64,000 nucleotides of DNA from Streptomyces armeniacus (GTDB lineage: Bacteria > Actinomycetota > Actinomycetes > Streptomycetales > Streptomycetaceae): assembly GCF_003355155.1 (NCBI RefSeq), contig NZ_CP031320.1, positions 1,598,369-1,662,368 of the forward strand, written 5' to 3'. The translations under genes and the position numbers were made by a program. Within the stretch, counting starts at the first letter, position 1, and every line of letters begins with the position of its first letter. Of the stretch, positions 7,911-15,723 are shown one piece after another. Under the pieces are notes generated by a model. It had not been told where the DNA came from. It did not search any database and saw nothing but the letters and a program-made list of their open reading frames with translations.

Positions 7911-9545
7911 CTAGGACTGCGCCGCGTGCAGGCCGGCGCGGCGTGCGAAGACCATGGCGGGGCCGAGGGTTCCCCCGGCCCCGCCGTATGCCATGCCGGT
8001 CGCCGCGGCCATGGCGTTCCCGGCCGCGTACAGGCCGTCCACCAGCATGCCGTCGGCCCGTACGACCTGCCCGTCGGGCGTCGTCCGCGGGCCGCCCTTG
8101 GTGCCGAGCGTGCTGGGGTGGACGGGGACGGCGTGGAACGGGCCCGTGGTCAGCGGACCCAGCGTCGCCTGCGGCGTGCCGTAGTGGGCGCGGTCCCCGC
8201 ACCAGCCGTCGTACACGCTCTCGCCGCGGCGGCAGTCGGGGTCGTGCCCGGCGGCGGCGCCGGCGTTGAAGCGGGCCACCGTCGCCGACAGCCGCCCGGC
8301 CGGGACCCCGATCCGCCCGGCGAGGCCGTCGAGGGTCGCGTCGCTGGTCAGCCACTCCGGGGCGGCGGAGCCCGGAGTGGTGCCGAAGACGCCGTACTTG
8401 CGTACGCAGGCGTCGTCGAGGACGAGCCAGGCAGGGAGGTTGGCGTAGCGGAACTCGGTCACGTCGAAGGCGTGGAAGGCCGCGCCGAGCGCGTTGTAGT
8501 TCGCGGCCTCGTTGGTGAACCGGTCGCCGCGCCCGTTGACCATGAGCGTCCCCGGCAGGGTCCGTTCGCGCAGCAGGAGGACCGGGGCCGCCGTGCCGTC
8601 CGTTCCCGGCACCAGCACGACGGGCACCCACCATGCCTCGCCCATGGCGCCGAGCCGCGCGCCCGCACTCATGGCCAGACGCAGCCCGTCACCGGTGTTG
8701 GCGGCGGCGCCCGGCGGGTGGGCGACGGGGCCGCGGATGAAGTCCCGTACGAGCTCCGGGTCGTGCTCGAAGCCGCCCGTGGCGATGAAGACCGCCGCGC
8801 CGGCGCGCACCTCGCGGTGCCCCGCGGCGGTCTCGAAGCGGACCCCCGACACGCGCACGGGCCCGGCCTCCGACATGCCCCCGGAGGCACCGCCACCGGT
8901 CAGCAGCCCGGTGGCGCGCGCTCCCGTGACCGGCTCGATGCCGCGCTCCAGACAGCCCTTCAGCAGGGCGGCCACCAGGCCGCGGCCCAGTCCCTCCTGG
9001 GCGGCCGCCGTGCGGCGCCGCATGAGTTCGGGGGCGATGACGCCCGTACCGCCCCCGCTGGGTATCTCGCCGATGTACAGCCGCCGGGGGGCGCCCTCGA
9101 TCCGGTCCCGCCACGCGCCCAGTACGTCCGTGCCGAAGAGCTCCGGCTCCATCGAACGGCCCCCGCCAGGCAGGCCGCCGGGGTGCTCGGGGTGGTAGTC
9201 GGGGTATCCGGGGACGGGCCTGAGCCGGAGCGGGGTCTCGTCGTCCAGCCAGCGGAGGGTGGGGCGTACGCCGTCCACGAAGGCCGCCGTCATCTCCGGC
9301 CGCATGCTCCCGTTGGAGAGGGAGTCCAGGTACGCGAGGGCCAGGTCGCGGCTGTCGGTGACGTCCTCACCGGCGCGCCCGTTGTCGGGGAGCCACACGA
9401 CGCCCCCGGACAGTGCCGTCGTTCCGCCGATCCGATCGGCCTTCTCGAACAGTCCCACGGAGGCTCCGGCGCTCGCCGCCGCCAGGGCGGCGGTCAGGCC
9501 GGACGCCCCCGTGCCGAGCACCACCACGTCGTACGCGTCCGCCAC
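7911..9545 (-). CDS. FAD-dependent oxidoreductase, 3-ketosteroid delta1-dehydrogenase / fumarate reductase-like (copy 1)
   Basis: A 544-residue flavoprotein of the FAD_binding_2 family. The N-terminal Rossmann motif is VVVLGTGASGLTAA (Gly11, Gly13, Gly16). The C-terminal YAAGNAMAAATGMAYGGAGG (about 505-525) resembles the KstD signature, including a Tyr at the usual YPGPG position. KstD-like enzymes remove hydrogens next to a ring ketone of steroids; some act on simple oxo-cyclohexane acids. It is first in an operon with the OYE-like reductase. Operator C is upstream and overlaps a good -10 (TATAGT, reverse strand of 9584-9589). The second KstD-like gene at 11351-12982 has a closely similar layout, so the two are paralogues. 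Confidence 0.85.
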   Translation of the reverse strand: MADAYDVVVLGTGASGLTAALAAASAGASVGLFEKADRIGGTTALSGGVVWLPDNGRAGEDVTDSRDLALAYLDSLSNGSMRPEMTAAFVDGVRPTLRWLDDETPLRLRPVPGYPDYHPEHPGGLPGGGRSMEPELFGTDVLGAWRDRIEGAPRRLYIGEIPSGGGTGVIAPELMRRRTAAAQEGLGRGLVAALLKGCLERGIEPVTGARATGLLTGGGASGGMSEAGPVRVSGVRFETAAGHREVRAGAAVFIATGGFEHDPELVRDFIRGPVAHPPGAAANTGDGLRLAMSAGARLGAMGEAWWVPVVLVPGTDGTAAPVLLLRERTLPGTLMVNGRGDRFTNEAANYNALGAAFHAFDVTEFRYANLPAWLVLDDACVRKYGVFGTTPGSAAPEWLTSDATLDGLAGRIGVPAGRLSATVARFNAGAAAGHDPDCRRGESVYDGWCGDRAHYGTPQATLGPLTTGPFHAVPVHPSTLGTKGGPRTTPDGQVVRADGMLVDGLYAAGNAMAAATGMAYGGAGGTLGPAMVFARRAGLHAAQS

Positions 9546-9585
9546 AGCTCCTCCTCGGCAGGGTCCCGTCGAGAACCTGCATCAC

Positions 9586-9602
9586 TATACGTTTTACGTG
9601 TA
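9586..9602. promoter_or_regulatory. Regulon operator C
   Basis: TATACG-TTTTA-CGTGTA in the gap between the TPP enzyme and the first KstD-like gene. On the minus strand it overlaps TATAGT (9589-9584), five of six bases of a -10 box. The flavoprotein operon therefore probably has its own promoter. Confidence 0.7.
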
Positions 9603-9621
9603 AGGTTAGATTTCTTGGCGG

Positions 9622-11244
9622 TCAGTGCCCCGGCGCGGACACCTTCTCCGGGTCGATCCTGATGTCGATCAGCACCGGTCGGTCCCGGGACCCGAGCGCA
9701 CCGAGCGCCGCGTCGAGTTCGGCCAGGTTCCGGACGGTGTGGCCCCGGCCGCCGAGCGCGGTGGCGACGGGGCCGAAGTCGGGCCAGTCGAAGGTGGAGA
9801 GCGCCGGGTCCATGTTCCTGTCGCGGAACTGGACGTGCTCGGCTCCGTAGGCCGCGTCGTTGAGGACGACGACGACCAGGTCGACCCGGTGCCGTACCGC
9901 CGTGCTGAACTCGGCGAGGCCGCCGAGCATGAACCCGCCGTCGCCGGTGACCAGCAGGGTCGGACGGCCGGGCGCGCCGAACGAGGCGCCGACCGCGTTG
10001 CCCATGCCCAGGCCGATCGAGCCGAAGTTGACGGTGTGCACGTACGCGCCGGGCTCCGGGCAGTGCAGCCTCGTGAACGCCTCGAAGAGGAACCGCCCGC
10101 CGTCCAAGACGAGATTGCGGTCGTCCGGGAACGCCTCCTCGATCCTGTTCAGCGCGGTGCGGATGTCGACAGTCCCGTCCGTGCCGAGATCCGTGAACTC
10201 CGTTCCGGCGTACGCGGCCAGGCGCTCGGCGAGGGCGTCGGAGGCGAAGCCGGTGGGCCTGGTCCCGGCCTCTTCCAGCCACTCGACGAACGTGTCCGCC
10301 ACCGTCGCGGCGTCACCCACGACACCGGCGTCGGCCGGCGCGAACCGGTTGAGGGCGCCGCGGTCGGTGTCGACGTGGACGACCTGCTTCCTCTCCAGTA
10401 CGGCACCCTCGGCGGTGGTCCACTTGTTGAGTCCGGCGCCGAAGGCGATGACGCAGTCGCTGCGCAGGAGTGTGTCGAGCGCGACCTCGTGGGACAGCGT
10501 GCCGCAGATGCCGAGGTCGAACCGCTCGCCGCGGAAGAGGTCCTTGCCGCGCAGCGTGGTCGCCACCGGGGCGCCGATGCGCCCGGCCAGCCGCAGCAGG
10601 GCCGCCCTTGCCGTGGGCGTGGCCGCGCCGCGGCCCGCGAGCACGACGGGCCGGCGGGCGCTGGCGATGATGCCGACCGCCGCGTCGAGCGCGGCCGGGT
10701 CGGGGGCGACGGCCTGGGGTGCGCTGAACCGCGGCGCCGTCTTCTCGTAACCGGCCTCCTCCCACTGGAACTCGACGGGGACGTTGAGCACGACCGGCCG
10801 CTGCTCCACGTGGGCCCTGCCGATCGCCACGGCCACGTCCTCCGCGACGGTCCCGGGTGTGCGGACCTGTTCGAAGCCCGCGCCGGTCGGCAGGACGACG
10901 TCGCGCTGCGGGACGTTCTGGAGGTTCTCCCGGTCCGCCACGGCCGTGTCGCCGGCGACGACGAGGAGCGGGGTGCGGTCCTTCACGCTTTCCACCAGTG
11001 CGGTGAGGGTGTTGGTCAGCGCGGGGCCGTGGGTCACGGTGGCGACTCCCAGGCCGCCCGAGGTACGGGCGTACCCGTTCGCGGCGAGCACGGCGCCCGC
11101 CTCGTGGGAGCAGGAGAGGTACGTGCCGCCCGCCACCCGCTGGAAGCTGTCCATCATGAACAGGTTCGCGTCTCCCAGGACTCCGAAGACGGTGTCCACT
11201 CCGTGGTCGGCCAGTGCGCGCGCAACTGCTTCGTGGAACAGCAT
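9622..11244 (-). CDS. Thiamine-diphosphate enzyme, acetolactate synthase / benzoylformate decarboxylase superfamily
   Basis: A 540-residue three-domain ThDP enzyme. The activating Glu48 lies in SCSHEAG, and the ThDP/Mg motif begins at Gly434 (GDGGFMLGG) with Asn462 after 25 residues. Enzymes of this fold decarboxylate 2-oxo acids, ligate aldehydes or cleave 2-hydroxyacyl-CoA; the active-site sequence does not let me pick one. The ATG at 11244 is preferred because GGCGGAGC stands 7 bases upstream; the upstream start at 11283 would add 13 residues. A 2-hydroxyacyl-CoA lyase role would feed the aldehyde dehydrogenase, but this is inference. Half-conserved operator D lies upstream, shared with the divergent flavoprotein gene. 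Confidence 0.85.
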   Translation of the reverse strand: MLFHEAVARALADHGVDTVFGVLGDANLFMMDSFQRVAGGTYLSCSHEAGAVLAANGYARTSGGLGVATVTHGPALTNTLTALVESVKDRTPLLVVAGDTAVADRENLQNVPQRDVVLPTGAGFEQVRTPGTVAEDVAVAIGRAHVEQRPVVLNVPVEFQWEEAGYEKTAPRFSAPQAVAPDPAALDAAVGIIASARRPVVLAGRGAATPTARAALLRLAGRIGAPVATTLRGKDLFRGERFDLGICGTLSHEVALDTLLRSDCVIAFGAGLNKWTTAEGAVLERKQVVHVDTDRGALNRFAPADAGVVGDAATVADTFVEWLEEAGTRPTGFASDALAERLAAYAGTEFTDLGTDGTVDIRTALNRIEEAFPDDRNLVLDGGRFLFEAFTRLHCPEPGAYVHTVNFGSIGLGMGNAVGASFGAPGRPTLLVTGDGGFMLGGLAEFSTAVRHRVDLVVVVLNDAAYGAEHVQFRDRNMDPALSTFDWPDFGPVATALGGRGHTVRNLAELDAALGALGSRDRPVLIDIRIDPEKVSAPGH

Positions 11245-11285
11245 GGAAGCTCCGCCTCTCCAAGGTTGCCGGAACCCTTGCAAAT

Positions 11286-11302
11286 CTCTCCTTGTACGTC
11301 AA
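11286..11302. promoter_or_regulatory. Weak regulon operator D
   Basis: CTCTCC-TTGTA-CGTCAA has a perfect right half and a poor left half (13 of 17 bases equal operator E). It sits between the divergent TPP enzyme and second KstD-like gene. It is the weakest member of the set and could be chance. Confidence 0.45.
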
Positions 11303-11350
11303 TAGTCATGTTGTGTGGCCGACCGGGCGCAGGGAGAGAAGGGGCGGGAC

Positions 11351-12982
11351 ATGTCGGAGCCGTTCGATGTCATCGTGCTGGGTACGGGAGCCGCCGGCCT
11401 CACCGCTGCCGTGACCGCCGCGGCGGGCGGAGCGCGGGTGGGCCTGTTCGAGAAGGCCGACGAGGTGGGCGGAACCACCGCGTGGTCCGGCGGCCACGTC
11501 TGGATCCCCGGGAATCCGCACCAGGCGGACATCGGCGTGGAGGACAGTGAGGAGGAGGCGTTCACCTACATCATGTCCCTCTCCCGCGACATGATCGAGG
11601 GACGCCTGATCCGCTCCTATCTGCGGGCCGGGCCCCGCATGGTCCGCTTCCTCGACGAGTCGGCGGGCACCGAGTTCCACGCCGTCGCCGACTTCCCCGA
11701 CTACCACCCCGAACGGCCGGGCGGCAAGCCGCGGGGCGGCCGTACGGTCGAGTGCCCGCTGTTCCCGTTCGACACGCTGGGGACCTGGCAGCACAAGGTC
11801 ACGAAGAGCCCGTACTACTCCAACCAGCACCTGACGATGAGCGAGACGTCCCTGGGCGCCGTCGTGCCGGAGCTCCCGTCCGAGGAGGAGTTCGCCCGCC
11901 GCGCCGTCCGCGACGAGCGCGGCCGGGGCCAGGCCCTCGTGGGAAGGCTGCTCAAGGCCTGCCTCGATGCCGGTGTGGAGCCGCGGGCCGGGCACCGGGC
12001 CCGCGAACTGGTCGTGGAGGACGGGCGCGTCGCCGGAGTACGGTTCGACACGCCCGCCGGGCAGCGCGAGGTGCGCGCGTCCCGCGGCGTCGTGCTGGCG
12101 ACCGGGGGCTTCGAGTGGAACGACGAGTTCAAGCGGGCGTTCCTGCGCGGGCCGCTGACCCACCCGGTCTCGATGAGGACCAACACGGGTGACGGCCTCC
12201 GCATGGCCATGAAGACCGGCGCGATGCTCGGAAACATGCGGGAGGCGTGGTGGGTTCCGGCCGCCGAACTGCCCGAGGGCATCAACGCCATGAACCGCGC
12301 GATGATCAGCGCCGACCGCACCCGGCCCCGTTCGATCATGATCAACCGGCAGGGCCGCCGCTTCACCAACGAGGCCGCGAACTACAACGCGTTCGGCGGC
12401 GCCTTCCATGTCGAGGACGTCGCCTCCTTCGACTACGCCAACCTGCCCTGCTGGCTCGTCTTCGACCAGGGCTACCTGCGGGCGTACGGCACCATCGGCC
12501 CCCACCCGGCGGGCGAGGAGCCCCCGGCCTGGCTGCCGGGCTTCGCGACGCTGGACGCGCTCGCGGCGCATCTGGTCGTCCCCGCCGAGGAGTTGAACGC
12601 CACCGTGCGGCGCTGGAACGCGCACTCGGAGAAGGGCGCGGACCCCGACTTCCACCGCGGCGAGAGCGCCCACGACCGCTGGTGGGGCGATCCGGCCTAC
12701 AAGGGCGACGTGCGCGGCACACTCGGACCGCTCGACGAACCGCCGTACTACGCGATCCCCGTCAAGAGCGGCGCGCTCGGCACCAAGGGCGGCCCCCGGA
12801 CCGACCCCGACGCCCGGGTGCTCGACGTGGACGGCGAACCGGTCGAGGGGCTGTACGCGGCGGGCAACGTGATGGCGTCGCCCTTCGGCATGACGTACGG
12901 CGGCGCGGGCGGCACGCTCGGCCCGGCAATGGTCTTCGGCTACCTCGCGGCGCTGCACGTCACCGGCCAGTCCGGCTCCTGA
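11351..12982 (+). CDS. FAD-dependent oxidoreductase, 3-ketosteroid delta1-dehydrogenase-like (copy 2)
   Basis: A 543-residue paralogue of the protein at 7911-9545, with the same N-terminal VIVLGTGAAGLTAA motif, the same SIMINRQGRRFTNEAANYNA stretch around the middle and the same C-terminal GMTYGGAGGTLGPAM. It should desaturate a ring or chain next to a carbonyl group, using FAD. ATG 11351 is chosen; a GTG at 11315 would add 12 residues but has no visible ribosome binding site. It is divergent from the TPP gene and convergent with the kinase operon that ends at 13020. Two distinct desaturases in one regulon suggest two successive oxidations, as needed to aromatise or fully unsaturate a ring. 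Confidence 0.85.
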   Translation: MSEPFDVIVLGTGAAGLTAAVTAAAGGARVGLFEKADEVGGTTAWSGGHVWIPGNPHQADIGVEDSEEEAFTYIMSLSRDMIEGRLIRSYLRAGPRMVRFLDESAGTEFHAVADFPDYHPERPGGKPRGGRTVECPLFPFDTLGTWQHKVTKSPYYSNQHLTMSETSLGAVVPELPSEEEFARRAVRDERGRGQALVGRLLKACLDAGVEPRAGHRARELVVEDGRVAGVRFDTPAGQREVRASRGVVLATGGFEWNDEFKRAFLRGPLTHPVSMRTNTGDGLRMAMKTGAMLGNMREAWWVPAAELPEGINAMNRAMISADRTRPRSIMINRQGRRFTNEAANYNAFGGAFHVEDVASFDYANLPCWLVFDQGYLRAYGTIGPHPAGEEPPAWLPGFATLDALAAHLVVPAEELNATVRRWNAHSEKGADPDFHRGESAHDRWWGDPAYKGDVRGTLGPLDEPPYYAIPVKSGALGTKGGPRTDPDARVLDVDGEPVEGLYAAGNVMASPFGMTYGGAGGTLGPAMVFGYLAALHVTGQSGS

Positions 12983-13019
12983 AGGGCCGGGGCACCGCGG
13001 AACAGGGCACCGGAGCCGG

Positions 13020-14093
13020 TCAGTCCGGGTCGCCGGAGATCAGGACGGCGAGTCCCGACTCCACGAGGGCCGGGACGGCGGGGCCCGCCTTCTCGAAGCC
13101 CTCCCCAACGGTCTGGCCGGCCAGGTAGCGGGCGTGGATGCCCTCGGCGATCACCGCCAGCTTGAAGTAGCCGAAGGCGACGTAGAAGTCGAGCCGGTCC
13201 AGGTCGAGACCCGAGGCGTCGGCGTACGCCCGTGCGAGCGCCGCTCTGCCCGGGAACCCGGGGTTGGCGGTCACCGCGTGCCGGGTGCCGGTCACCTCCG
13301 CGGTGAGGGCGTCCCAGTACACGAGCATGAGGCCGAGGTCGGTCAGCGGGTCGCCGAGCGTCGACATCTCCCAGTCGATCACCGCGGCGATGCCGCCCGG
13401 CCCGGGAGCCCCGTCCGTACGGGCGGGGGCGAAGATGACGTTGTCGAGGCGGTAGTCGCCATGGACGATGCTCGCCCGCTGCGGCGGGGGCACCGCCCGC
13501 TTCAGGCGGCGTACCAGTTCGTCGAACCCCGGCAGTTCGCGGGTCGCCGACAGCGACCACTGGCGGGCCCAACGGGACACCTGGCGCGCCACGAACCCCT
13601 CCGGGCGGCCGAAGCCCGCCAGGAGTCCCGGGTCGGTGGAGTGCAGCGTGGCCAGCACCTCCACCAGGCTCCGCGCGTACCGGGCGGCCGTGTCCGGCGG
13701 AAGGCCCTCGGCGTCCGCGGCATCGCGCAGCACCGGGCCGTCGACCCGCTCCATCACGTAGAAGCCGGCGCCCAGGACGTCCTGGTCCCGGCACAGCACC
13801 ACCGGTTCGGGGACCGGGACGGCGCTGCCGTGAAGCGCCTCGATGACGCGGTACTCGCGGGCCATGTCGTGCGCGGTGGGCAGTACGTCCCCGACCGGCG
13901 GCCGCCGGAGCACCCAGTCCGAACGGCCGTCGGTGAGCCGGTAGGTGAGGTTGGAGCGGCCGCCGGTGATGAGCGACGCCCGGAGCGGCCCGGCGAGGCC
14001 GACGGCCCCGTCGAGGTACGGCGTGAGCCGGTCCAGGTCGACGCCGACCGGGTCCTGTTCGGCGGTCTCGGCGGAGTCCGGGTCAGCGGCCAT
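13020..14093 (-). CDS. APH-family phosphotransferase, ACAD10/11- and FadE36-like kinase
   Basis: A 357-residue aminoglycoside-phosphotransferase-fold protein. It has the nucleotide region GGRSNLTYRL (about 37-46), the catalytic loop HGDYRLDN and the metal-binding VIDWEMSTLGDP. In animals this kinase type is fused to acyl-CoA dehydrogenases (ACAD10/ACAD11). In Pseudomonas the related LvaA phosphorylates 4-hydroxyacyl-CoA so that phosphate can be eliminated by LvaC. Here it is the last gene of an operon with crotonase, hydroxyacyl-CoA dehydrogenase, an ACAD10-like dehydrogenase, SDR and an IpdAB-like pair. Its start overlaps the crotonase stop by 11 bases. I infer that it phosphorylates a hydroxyacyl-CoA, not an antibiotic. 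Confidence 0.87.
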   Translation of the reverse strand: MAADPDSAETAEQDPVGVDLDRLTPYLDGAVGLAGPLRASLITGGRSNLTYRLTDGRSDWVLRRPPVGDVLPTAHDMAREYRVIEALHGSAVPVPEPVVLCRDQDVLGAGFYVMERVDGPVLRDAADAEGLPPDTAARYARSLVEVLATLHSTDPGLLAGFGRPEGFVARQVSRWARQWSLSATRELPGFDELVRRLKRAVPPPQRASIVHGDYRLDNVIFAPARTDGAPGPGGIAAVIDWEMSTLGDPLTDLGLMLVYWDALTAEVTGTRHAVTANPGFPGRAALARAYADASGLDLDRLDFYVAFGYFKLAVIAEGIHARYLAGQTVGEGFEKAGPAVPALVESGLAVLISGDPD

Positions 14094-14868
14094 GGAACAC
14101 CGCCTTCCCGGCGCCGTCCGCCACGAAGCTCGCCATCCCCGCCGCCCGGTCCTCGGTCGCGAACAGCCCCGTGAACAGGGAGCGTTCGAGGTCCAGTCCG
14201 GTCTCCAGCGAGGACTCCAGACCCCGGTCGACCGCCTCCTTGGCGGCACGCAGCGCCAGGGCGGGGCCGTTGAGGTACGGCTCCACCAGCTGCCGTGCCC
14301 TGTCCGGCACGTCCGCCGGCTCCACCGCGTAATCGGCGAGTCCGAGGGCGGCGGCCTCGCGGCCGTCGACCGTACGGCCGGAGAAGATCAGGTCCTTGGC
14401 CCTGGCCGCGCCCACGAGCCGCGGGAGGCGCTGCGTTCCGCCGGCGCCGGGGATCACTCCGAGGTGTATCTCCGGGAAGCCCAGCGTGGCATCCGTGGCG
14501 CAGACCCGCAGGTCGGCGGCGAGCGCGAGCTCCAGGCCGCCGCCGAGGGCGTAGCCGCTGATTGCGGCGACGACCGGCATCGGCAGCCGTGCCAGGGCGG
14601 TGCACACGTCGCCGAGGGCACTGGAGTCCCGGACCGCCTTCGGGTAGTCCCAGTCCAGCATCTCCTTGACGTCGCCGCCGGCCGCGAACACCTTCGGTCC
14701 GCCCGTGACGATGACCGCCCGGGCCTCCTCGGACCGCCGTATGTCCGCGACCACATCGGTGAGTTCGCGGACGAGCGGCCCGTCCAGGGCGTTGACGGGC
14801 GGCTGGGCGAGGGTGACGGCGGCCAGCCCGCCGGTGATGCTCAGCGTGACCCGGGTCCGGTCACCCAT
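14083..14868 (-). CDS. Enoyl-CoA hydratase (crotonase family), both catalytic Glu present
   Basis: A 261-residue crotonase. Both acidic catalytic residues of true hydratases are present: one in GYALGGGLELALAAD and the other in LGFPEIHLGVIPGAGGTQRL. It should hydrate a 2-enoyl-CoA to the (S)-3-hydroxyacyl-CoA. The ATG at 14868 overlaps the end of the 3-hydroxyacyl-CoA dehydrogenase gene by 8 bases, so the hydratase and the next enzyme of beta-oxidation are made together. Of the four crotonases in the island this is the one with the most standard active site. Confidence 0.9.
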   Translation of the reverse strand: MGDRTRVTLSITGGLAAVTLAQPPVNALDGPLVRELTDVVADIRRSEEARAVIVTGGPKVFAAGGDVKEMLDWDYPKAVRDSSALGDVCTALARLPMPVVAAISGYALGGGLELALAADLRVCATDATLGFPEIHLGVIPGAGGTQRLPRLVGAARAKDLIFSGRTVDGREAAALGLADYAVEPADVPDRARQLVEPYLNGPALALRAAKEAVDRGLESSLETGLDLERSLFTGLFATEDRAAGMASFVADGAGKAVFHGR

Positions 14869-15712
14869 GGTCGTACCAGCCCTTGCCCGTCTTCCTGCCG
14901 TGGTCGCCGGCGCCGGCCATCCGTACGGAGAGCTCCGGGGGGTAGAACTTCGGGTCGGCCGTATCGGTGTAGATGTTGCGCGCCGCGTTGACGAACACGT
15001 CGACACCGGTGAGATCCATCGTCTCCAGCGGGCCCATGGCATGGCCGAAGCCGAGCCGGCACGCGGTGTCGACGTCCTCGGCGGTGGCCACACCGTTCTC
15101 CACCAGCTTCACGGCCTCGACACTGAGCGCGACGATCAGCCGGGTGGTGACGAAGCCCGCGAGGTCGCGGTTGACGACCACACAGGTCTTGCCCAGGTCC
15201 GCGGCGAACGCCTGGGCCTTCTTGAGGGTTCCGTCGGTGGTCTTGACGCCGCGCACGACCTCGCACAGCCGCATCATGGGGACGGGCGAGAAGAAGTGGG
15301 TGCCGACGACCCGGTCGGGCCGTGTCGTCGCCGAGGCGATCCCGGTGATCGGCAGGGCGCTGGTGTTGCTGGCGAGTACGGTGTCGGGCCGGCACATTCC
15401 GTCCAGCTGCCGGAAGAGCACCTGCTTGATGCCGAGGTCCTCGACGACGGCCTCGACGACGAAGTCGGCGTCCGCGGCCGCTTTCTCCAGCGTGGTCGTC
15501 GTGGTGATGCGCGCGAGAGCCGCCGCCGCCTGTCCGGCGCTGATCTTCTCTTTCCTGGTGAGCCGCTCCAGCGACTCCTCGACCGAGTGGAGCGCCTGGC
15601 CGAGCTGTTCACCGCGTACGTCGTGGAGGGCGACGTCGTACTCGGCGAGCGCGGCGCACTGGGCGATGCCGGAGCCCATCAGACCTGCTCCGACAACTGC
15701 GAGAGTGGGCAC
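14861..15712 (-). CDS. 3-hydroxyacyl-CoA dehydrogenase
   Basis: A 283-residue NAD-dependent dehydrogenase that oxidises 3-hydroxyacyl-CoA to 3-oxoacyl-CoA. It shows the N-terminal NAD motif VVGAGLMGSGIA, the catalytic His in VGTHFFSPVPMM and the C-terminal dimer domain ending in KTGKGWYDHG, the usual family ending. The length matches FadB2/PaaH-type stand-alone enzymes. GTG 15712 is the start, with AAGGGAA just upstream. It sits 11 bases after the acyl-CoA dehydrogenase gene and overlaps the hydratase gene, in pathway order. Confidence 0.92.
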   Translation of the reverse strand: MPTLAVVGAGLMGSGIAQCAALAEYDVALHDVRGEQLGQALHSVEESLERLTRKEKISAGQAAAALARITTTTTLEKAAADADFVVEAVVEDLGIKQVLFRQLDGMCRPDTVLASNTSALPITGIASATTRPDRVVGTHFFSPVPMMRLCEVVRGVKTTDGTLKKAQAFAADLGKTCVVVNRDLAGFVTTRLIVALSVEAVKLVENGVATAEDVDTACRLGFGHAMGPLETMDLTGVDVFVNAARNIYTDTADPKFYPPELSVRMAGAGDHGRKTGKGWYDHG

Positions 15713-15723
15713 GGGAGTTCCCT

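Noticed and set aside
6020..8269. Long open frame on the plus strand opposite the OYE-type reductase (about 750 codons)
   Set aside because: It lies antisense to two genes with strong family matches. Its product is Arg/His/Gly-rich without any domain. Such shadow frames are usual in high-GC DNA.
7911..12982. Interpretation as a complete steroid-degradation cluster
   Set aside because: KstD-like and IpdAB-like proteins are present, but no HsaA-D, KshA/KshB or Mce-type uptake genes are in the window. The importer is of the NMT1/TauA type.
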